Shown: piece by piece, positions 36,549 to 41,528 of the stretch
How the letters are laid out: the number at the start of each line of letters is the position of its first letter
Numbering within the stretch: the first letter of the stretch is position 1
NCBI GenBank assembly: GCA_023251775.1
Contig: JAHEYC010000026.1
Location: forward strand, 1-41,528
Reading direction: 5' to 3'
From: Sphingobacteriaceae bacterium
GTDB lineage: Bacteria; Bacteroidota; Bacteroidia; B-17B0; Aurantibacillaceae
Length of the DNA stretch: 41,528 nt
Position numbers and translations under genes: made by a program
Notes under the pieces: generated by a model
What the model was told of the DNA's origin: nothing
The model's input: the letters and a program-made list of their open reading frames with translations, nothing else
Database searches by the model: none

Positions 36549-37874
36549 ATGATCTGGCATATTACCCGATACCTTGTTTCGTTCGCTTTACCATCGTTCT
36601 ATAAAAAGATAGAAGGCAAGAATATGGATAGATTTCAGGTAAAGGGACCTGTGATCATTGCCATGAATCACCCGAATGCCTTTATGGACCCCGTTTGCAT
36701 CACTTGGGTGTCGTATCCAACAAGGGTAAGGTATATGGCACGTGGCGATGCTTTTAAACCGGGGATCGCCAATTTTTTACTTGGGCAATTGGGCGTTGTG
36801 CCTATTTTTAGGATGCGCGACGGAGGACGAGAAGGTCTGCAAAAGAACGACGAATCCTATAGGGTTGTGAACAAACTCCTAAAGAGAAATGCCAAGATCA
36901 TCATTTTTGCAGAGGGACTTTGCATTCAGGAAAGACGTCTTCGCCCTTTAAAAAAAGGGGTTGCCCGTATGGTATTTGGTGCTTATGAACACTTGAATAA
37001 CAAAGATCTTGTTGTGGTTCCTGTTGGAGTAAACTATTCGGCCCCCTCAAAATTCCGAAGTAAATTATTTTACAACGCTGGAAAGCCAATAAGGATAAGC
37101 GATCTGGCGGGTGCGCACAAAGAGCATCCTGCTCGCACTCAAAAACAATTCTTAGAATTACTTGATTCGCGGATGCGTGAATTGGTAACGCACATCAAAA
37201 ATAAAGAGAACGATGTGTTGGTTGTTGAGCTCGAAGAAATGGTGATGAAGGACTGGTTAAAACGAAAAAACCTTAAAAACGCGCTTGAGAATGAATTTGA
37301 GGTTAGTCGACATCTTACGGAGCTAATAAACAATTTGGACGAACTGGAACCCGAAAAAACGGCAAATTTGAGGCAAAACTCCCATGATTACCATATGCTT
37401 TTGCGGAAAAATAAACTTCGCGACTGGATAATTGACCCTTTGAACCGTAAAAAAATAAGTTATAATAACCTCATTTTCAGGTATATATTAACACTTTTCG
37501 GACTACCCATTTATCTACTTGGGTGGTTAGCGGCTTATTTGCCCTATAAATTGAGTGTTATGGCCACAAAAAAGGTGGTAAAACGTAACAAGGAATTTTA
37601 CGCTTCAATGGCCGTTGGCTTAGGTACATTTATTTTTATTTTAGTATTTCTTGCATGGTTCTTTTTGATCTACGCTTTCTCACCAACTATTATTTGTCCC
37701 TTAGTGAGTTTAGTTGGTTTATTGCTCGCCTCTCGCTTTGCATTGTTATTTCATTTTTTTATGCTCAAAACAAATGGTATTGCAAGAGCGGTGAAAAACC
37801 CAAATTTGTATAAAACATTAAGCGAAAAGAGACTTGAGATCATGCAAGTTGTGAACGGTTTAACAAATTTTTAA
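36549..37874 (+). CDS. PlsC-like acyltransferase, membrane-bound
   Basis: A 441-aa protein of the lysophospholipid/glycerol-phosphate acyltransferase group. The catalytic motif is AMNHPNAFMDP (His41, Asp47), followed by VRYMARGDAFK, the GVVPIFR block and FAEGLCIQERRLRPLKKG (substrate-binding EG motif). The NHPNxxxD form with five residues between His and Asp is typical of the Bacteroidota subgroup related to GPAT rather than E. coli PlsC. Residues about 200-310 are charged and helical, and two or more hydrophobic segments lie at about 315-335 and 350-405, so the protein is an inner-membrane enzyme of phospholipid synthesis. The DUF3108 gene follows after 59 nt. Confidence 0.87.
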   Translation: MIWHITRYLVSFALPSFYKKIEGKNMDRFQVKGPVIIAMNHPNAFMDPVCITWVSYPTRVRYMARGDAFKPGIANFLLGQLGVVPIFRMRDGGREGLQKNDESYRVVNKLLKRNAKIIIFAEGLCIQERRLRPLKKGVARMVFGAYEHLNNKDLVVVPVGVNYSAPSKFRSKLFYNAGKPIRISDLAGAHKEHPARTQKQFLELLDSRMRELVTHIKNKENDVLVVELEEMVMKDWLKRKNLKNALENEFEVSRHLTELINNLDELEPEKTANLRQNSHDYHMLLRKNKLRDWIIDPLNRKKISYNNLIFRYILTLFGLPIYLLGWLAAYLPYKLSVMATKKVVKRNKEFYASMAVGLGTFIFILVFLAWFFLIYAFSPTIICPLVSLVGLLLASRFALLFHFFMLKTNGIARAVKNPNLYKTLSEKRLEIMQVVNGLTNF

Positions 37875-37933
37875 GATTAATTTTTTACCTGGCATGCTAT
37901 TTGGTGATTATACTTTGTAAATTGTAATACAAA

Positions 37934-38782
37934 ATGAAAGCAACAAAAAAACTCAAATTATTTTCTGCCGCGGCGATGATACTTTTTGTTTTATGCTCGG
38001 CCGGATATAAATTCAGCAGAACCGAAACTATTGCACAACAGATCTCCGTAGAAGGTTCAAGTGAAAATTTACCTTTTAAACCAAACACCGCTTTTAAAGA
38101 AGGTGAGATACTTACTTACCGTTTACACTATGGTGCGTTGAATGCAGGAATTGCTGTGCTTGAAGTGAAACCGCAATTATTGGATGTAAGCGGACGCAAA
38201 GTGATGCATATTGTTGCGAATGGATATACAAATGGCGCTGCCGATTGGTTCTTCAAAGTACGCGATCGTTACGAAACATATATGGACAGAGATGCTATGG
38301 TGCCTTGGTTATTTGTGCGCCGTGTGGATGAAGGCGGATTTAAATTTAGTCAGGATTATGTATTCAATCACTACACCAAAAAAGTAGATATTGGAAATGG
38401 TGAAAAATTTGATGTTCCGGTAGGAATTCAAGATATGGTGAGTGCTTTTTATACAGCGCGGAGTTTGGATCTTAGCAATGCAAAACCCGGAGATCTTTTT
38501 TCGTTGAATAGTTTTGTTGACAAAGAAATTTGGCCTTTGAAAATTAAATTCATTGGAAGAGAGACCATCAAAACGGATATTGGTAAATATAAATGTTTAC
38601 GATTTAGACCGGTTGTTCAAAAGGGACGTGTATTTAAACACGAAGAAGATCTTAACGTTTGGATCAGTGATGATAAGAACCATATCCCAATGCGCGTTCA
38701 AGCAAATATCATTATTGGAAGTATTAAAATGGATATCACCGGTGCGCAAAATCTAGCGAATAAGACTGGAGAAGTAGATTAA
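37934..38782 (+). CDS. DUF3108 domain-containing exported protein
   Basis: A 282-aa protein with an N-terminal signal sequence (LKLFSAAAMILFVLCSAGYKF) and a DUF3108 domain from about residue 55: GEILTYRLHYGALNAGIAVLEV, then FFKVRDRYETYMD, and the C-terminal LNVWISDDKNHIPMRVQA. DUF3108 proteins are beta-rich, periplasmic or outer-membrane-associated and of unknown function; the fold is thought to resemble LolA/LolB-like lipid-binding barrels, which is only suggestive here. It follows a phospholipid acyltransferase and faces a convergent DUF4199 gene across a fold-back repeat. No catalytic residues are evident. Confidence 0.87.
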   Translation: MKATKKLKLFSAAAMILFVLCSAGYKFSRTETIAQQISVEGSSENLPFKPNTAFKEGEILTYRLHYGALNAGIAVLEVKPQLLDVSGRKVMHIVANGYTNGAADWFFKVRDRYETYMDRDAMVPWLFVRRVDEGGFKFSQDYVFNHYTKKVDIGNGEKFDVPVGIQDMVSAFYTARSLDLSNAKPGDLFSLNSFVDKEIWPLKIKFIGRETIKTDIGKYKCLRFRPVVQKGRVFKHEEDLNVWISDDKNHIPMRVQANIIIGSIKMDITGAQNLANKTGEVD

Positions 38783-38798
38783 TGTTCCTGGTTTGAAG

Positions 38799-38850
38799 TT
38801 TCTAGTTTCTAGTTCTGTGTGTAGCTTAAGAGCACAGAACCAGAAACTAG
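38799..38850. repeat. Fold-back repeat of TTTCTAG words between convergent genes
   Basis: TTTCTAG is present in tandem (38799-38812). Bases 38802-38819 and 38833-38850 pair as an 18-bp stem with one mismatch and a 13-nt loop; the right arm continues with a second AGAAAC word to about 38861. It fills the 81-bp gap between the DUF3108 and DUF4199 genes and might stop transcription from both sides, though the T run is short. Confidence 0.75.
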
Positions 38851-38863
38851 GAACCAGAAACTT

Positions 38864-39367
38864 TTACACCGGATTTTTCTTCATGAACACTGCGCAAAGA
38901 AATGCGCAAGGAAAAGCCACTAAAAGCAGCGAGATCAATTTCATGGTGGCCGCTTTGAATGGCGATAAATTACTGATCATCATTTCAACAGCTTTATCAA
39001 TACCGATCTTTTTTACTTGAGGATCATTCTCGATGCCTGAAATAAATTCCTGACTTTGATAATATACTTTGTACATCTCTAAACTGTTCTTGAATTCTAT
39101 ATAGTGATATGCGAATAAGAACATAGCCGCAAAAAGCATCACGCTTAAGCCTGTTTGTCCTGCTAATTTTCCGGTAATATATCCGCCATTCTCATCCTTC
39201 ACCCATTTAACGCTGTAAAAGATAAAGGGAATAATAAATAACAATGAAATTCCATGCGACCATTTGTATGCGGCATCAAATGTGTGACCGCCTTTCCAGA
39301 TAAATAATTTAAATGAAATAACAATGATGGAATAAATTGCAGCAAGGATAAATGCTTTCTTTCTCAT
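38864..39367 (-). CDS. DUF4199-like membrane protein
   Basis: A 167-aa integral membrane protein. Hydrophobic segments are visible at about 6-24, 39-54, 70-90 and 140-163, with a soluble, charged loop between the third and fourth (KNSLEMYKVYYQSQEFISG to KAVEMMISNLSP). The topology and the loop resemble DUF4199, a family I associate with Bacteroidota, function unknown. The ATG lies 1 nt after the rho stop codon, so it is co-transcribed with rho and probably translated by coupling. Nothing links it mechanistically to Rho. Confidence 0.75.
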   Translation of the reverse strand: MRKKAFILAAIYSIIVISFKLFIWKGGHTFDAAYKWSHGISLLFIIPFIFYSVKWVKDENGGYITGKLAGQTGLSVMLFAAMFLFAYHYIEFKNSLEMYKVYYQSQEFISGIENDPQVKKIGIDKAVEMMISNLSPFKAATMKLISLLLVAFPCAFLCAVFMKKNPV

Positions 39368-39368
39368 C

Positions 39369-40790
39369 TTAACCGTTCATACTGATCAGGAATTCCTCGT
39401 TGCTTTGTGTACGACGCAACCTATCCAATAAAAATTCCATGGCTTCCTGAGGATTCATATCAGCTAAATGTTTACGCAATATCCACATACGTGTAAGCAT
39501 ATCTTTTTCCAATAAAAGATCGTCACGACGTGTAGAAGATGCTACAAGATCGATGGCAGGATAAACACGGCGATTAGATAATTTACGATCTAACTGTAAT
39601 TCCATATTACCGGTTCCTTTAAATTCTTCGAAGATCACCTCGTCCATTTTACTTCCTGTTTCGGTAAGTGCTGTTGCAATAATGGTCAACGATCCGCCAT
39701 TCTCAATTTTACGAGCTGCACCAAAGAAACGTTTTGGCTTATGTAAAGCATTTGCATCCACACCACCCGATAAAACTTTACCACTGGCAGGAGAAACTGT
39801 ATTGTAAGCACGCGCTAAACGTGTGATACTATCTAATAAAATAACAACATCATGTCCGCACTCTACCATGCGTTTTGCTTTTTCCAAAACAATATTCGCA
39901 AGTTTTACATGTTTATCGGCAGGTTCATCAAACGTTGATGAAACAACTTCTGCTTTTACACTACGTGCCATATCGGTTACCTCTTCCGGACGTTCATCGA
40001 TCAATAAGATGATCAAATAAATTTCGGGATGGTTATACGCAATAGCATTTGCAATATCTTTTAATAGAACTGTTTTACCTGTTTTTGGTTGTGCAACAAT
40101 TAATCCGCGTTGTCCTTTACCAATTGGCGCGAACATATCCATCACACGCACACTCATATTTTCTTGTGGGTGACCTGTGAGTTTAATTTTTTCATTCGGG
40201 AACAAAGGCGTTAAGTATTCGAACATTACCCTATCGCGCACAAAACCCGGTTCGCGACCGTTTATTTGTTCAACTTTAATTAACGGGAAATATTTTTCAC
40301 CTTCTTTTGGAGGACGAACACCGCCGGTAACAACGTCACCAGTGCGTAAACCAAATAATTTTATTTGTGATTGAGAAACGTAAACGTCATCGGGTGAATT
40401 GTGATAATTATAATCAGAGCTGCGTAAAAAACCATAACCATCAGGCATGATCTCGAGAACTCCGGTTGCAAAAACAATATTATCAAAATTATAATAAACC
40501 TTATCAACCTTTTTTTGCTCTTCGGTTTGCGATCCTTGCTCATTCGCATTCACATTCATCGAATGCGATTCGTTTGAATGCGACTCACTGGTTGAAGTTG
40601 TTTCAGCAACAGGCGTTGCCGTTTCTGTTTTCTCTACAACGGGTGTTGCAACTTCTTCAACGGTTTCTTCATTGGTTGATTCCTGAACAGAGTCCTCCCG
40701 CATAGGATCAAGTTTTACGATCTTGCGCGGACGCTTTTCTTTTTTTCCGGAATCTTTATCCGATCTTGGATTTGGTTTCTTATCTGCCAT
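39369..40790 (-). CDS. rho: Transcription termination factor Rho
   Basis: A hexameric RNA helicase that ends transcription. The 473-aa protein has the primary RNA-binding cold-shock-like domain (about 100-175, with [13 protein letters not shown] and [19 protein letters not shown]) and the RecA-like motor: Walker A AQPKTGKT (near 230), [12 protein letters not shown], Walker [17 protein letters not shown], and the R-loop/secondary-site block [19 protein letters not shown]. The helical Rho_N (SAP-like) domain normally before the cold-shock domain is absent; instead the first ~95 residues are low-complexity, Lys-rich then Ser/Thr/Glu-rich. An in-frame TAA just upstream of the ATG excludes a longer product. 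An exact -7 match (TATGTTTG, 40869-40862, minus) suggests a leader of about 65 nt. Confidence 0.96.
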   Translation of the reverse strand: MADKKPNPRSDKDSGKKEKRPRKIVKLDPMREDSVQESTNEETVEEVATPVVEKTETATPVAETTSTSESHSNESHSMNVNANEQGSQTEEQKKVDKVYYNFDNIVFATGVLEIMPDGYGFLRSSDYNYHNSPDDVYVSQSQIKLFGLRTGDVVTGGVRPPKEGEKYFPLIKVEQINGREPGFVRDRVMFEYLTPLFPNEKIKLTGHPQENMSVRVMDMFAPIGKGQRGLIVAQPKTGKTVLLKDIANAIAYNHPEIYLIILLIDERPEEVTDMARSVKAEVVSSTFDEPADKHVKLANIVLEKAKRMVECGHDVVILLDSITRLARAYNTVSPASGKVLSGGVDANALHKPKRFFGAARKIENGGSLTIIATALTETGSKMDEVIFEEFKGTGNMELQLDRKLSNRRVYPAIDLVASSTRRDDLLLEKDMLTRMWILRKHLADMNPQEAMEFLLDRLRRTQSNEEFLISMNG

Positions 40791-40997
40791 AGTTTCTTAA
40801 ATGTTCGGTATTTAATATGATCTTGATTTTAAATGGGGATTTTTGCTCAAAGTGATTCCTTCAAACATAATTAAACGATTATTGTAGAGATTCTTTTAAT
40901 GACTTTTGATTGATTGTTATTTACCGGACAAGGCAAATAGCGAATTATGGTACAATAATACAAAAAATTTCTTTCAAACAAAACAATTTCAGCAAAA

Positions 40998-41022
40998 AAA
41001 GCAGTGTTTTTGACCCTGCTTT
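40998..41022 (-). terminator. Intrinsic terminator after the LolA-like gene
   Basis: A 7-bp stem AAAGCAG/CTGCTTT (40998-41004 and 41016-41022); on the minus strand the T run continues to 40994. It starts 16 nt after the LolA-like stop codon. The rest of 40791-40997 is the AT-rich rho upstream region with no gene seen. Confidence 0.75.
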
Positions 41023-41037
41023 CTCATAAAAGGTCCG

Positions 41038-41528
41038 TTAGTCCCTTTCGTCAATTATCTGATCGGGCTTAAAGGGCTTTGTATCAAAAATAAATGCTTT
41101 ATCCTCAATGGGCAAATTTGGTTTTAAGCCTTTGATATCATAAACATTGGTGCCCCCATCCTTCATCATTACCTTCATTTGAAGCACTTGCTTCTTGGTT
41201 TTATCAATATAGATCTTGATAGTGTGGTATTTTTTCTTTCCTTGATCAACAGTTGGATAAAGATCAATGGCATGACAAACAACGGTGCCCACTTTTTCTT
41301 CGGCAATATATTTATACTTAAATCCTGATTCGTAAATGGTAAATATCTTACTTGGATTTAATTGATCGTTGTTTGTTGCATCAAATGTTTTAATGGTTAC
41401 CTCTTTTGCATCTTTGTTATGATTCCAAATTGTTTTTCCGTCGCACACGATTGTATTGCCTGGAATATCCAATTTGAACATCTGTCCTTTTGTTACCACT
41501 TTACCCGTTTGTTTCTCAATTTGTTTTT
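41038..41528 (-). CDS. LolA-like outer-membrane lipoprotein carrier protein (5' end beyond window)
   Basis: The frame is open through the right edge of the window, so only about 162 C-terminal residues are visible; the signal peptide and first strands are outside. The visible part shows GQMFKLDIPGNTIVCDGKTIWNHN, the conserved LolA strand pair with CDGKT and a Trp, and a later VMMKDGGTNVYDIKGLKPN block, typical of the Bacteroidota LolA-like family. LolA carries lipoproteins across the periplasm, but members of this family can have other lipid-binding roles. The internal GTG at 41499 is not a real start: the upstream codons continue the same strand (KQTGKVVTKGQ). A terminator follows the stop. 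Confidence 0.85.
   Translation of the reverse strand, partial: KQIEKQTGKVVTKGQMFKLDIPGNTIVCDGKTIWNHNKDAKEVTIKTFDATNNDQLNPSKIFTIYESGFKYKYIAEEKVGTVVCHAIDLYPTVDQGKKKYHTIKIYIDKTKKQVLQMKVMMKDGGTNVYDIKGLKPNLPIEDKAFIFDTKPFKPDQIIDERD

Overview
The window reads as chromosomal DNA from a member of the Bacteroidota, probably Flavobacteriales-like. It is AT-rich. It carries type IX secretion (T9SS) and gliding-type surface proteins with the 'gliding motility-associated C-terminal' sorting domain, PorP/SprF outer-membrane proteins and a PorE-like OmpA protein. Families largely confined to this phylum are present (DUF4293, DUF4199, the short SerA with the TPKK motif). Promoter-like elements resemble the Bacteroidota primary-sigma consensus (TTG, about 20 nt, TAnnTTTR), with no obvious Shine-Dalgarno sequences. 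I see no phage, transposase, CRISPR array, tRNA or rRNA.

Layout. 1-4896 (+): T9SS module A, made of the 3' end of a repetitive adhesin, PorP/SprF and a PorE-like TPR/beta-propeller/OmpA protein, closed by a terminator. 4983-7010 (+): ligA. 7011-7503: intergenic cluster of small hairpin repeats. 7530-9906 (+): NlpC/P60 hydrolase, DUF4293 membrane protein, M23/LysM peptidase. 9968-13764 (+): serA, DUF1015, YggS, EamA transporter. 13808-14455 (+): YiiX-like lipid/peptidoglycan hydrolase. 14442-15996 (-): a small membrane protein and a GT2 glycosyltransferase. 16107-16201 (+): the small SRP RNA. 16306-17635 (-): 3-hydroxyacyl-CoA dehydrogenase plus a coupled unknown. 17757-18473 (-): TrmN6-type methyltransferase. 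18574-23252 (-): T9SS module B, a 1199-aa adhesin followed by PorP/SprF, behind a strong promoter candidate and a leader of about 130 nt. 23489-29965 (-): a tight four-gene run gatB, TlpA-like lipoprotein, M1 peptidase with a probable outer-membrane C-terminal region, lpxH. 30131-30694 (-): NlpC/P60 lipoprotein. 30852-34404 (+): fused alpha/beta 2-oxoacid dehydrogenase E1 and a GT-C membrane protein. 34454-36400 (-): gyrB. 36549-38782 (+): PlsC-like acyltransferase and DUF3108. 38864-40790 (-): rho and DUF4199. 41038-41528 (-): LolA-like protein, cut by the window edge.

Most genes are housekeeping or envelope genes. The window holds two secreted-adhesin modules, four cell-wall or papain-like hydrolases, and lipid A, phospholipid and lipoprotein trafficking functions. 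I did not find a clearly new multi-gene system. The least ordinary material is between the genes: several unrelated intergenic elements, each built from a short repeated word that folds back on itself, one of which shows compensatory stem changes. Two operator-like repeat arrangements stand upstream of the E1 dehydrogenase and between gyrB and the acyltransferase. Two proteins deserve a second look: Rho without its N-terminal Rho_N domain, and the M1 peptidase with a barrel-like tail. Several start codons were moved because a promoter-like element or a better signal peptide argues for a shorter protein.
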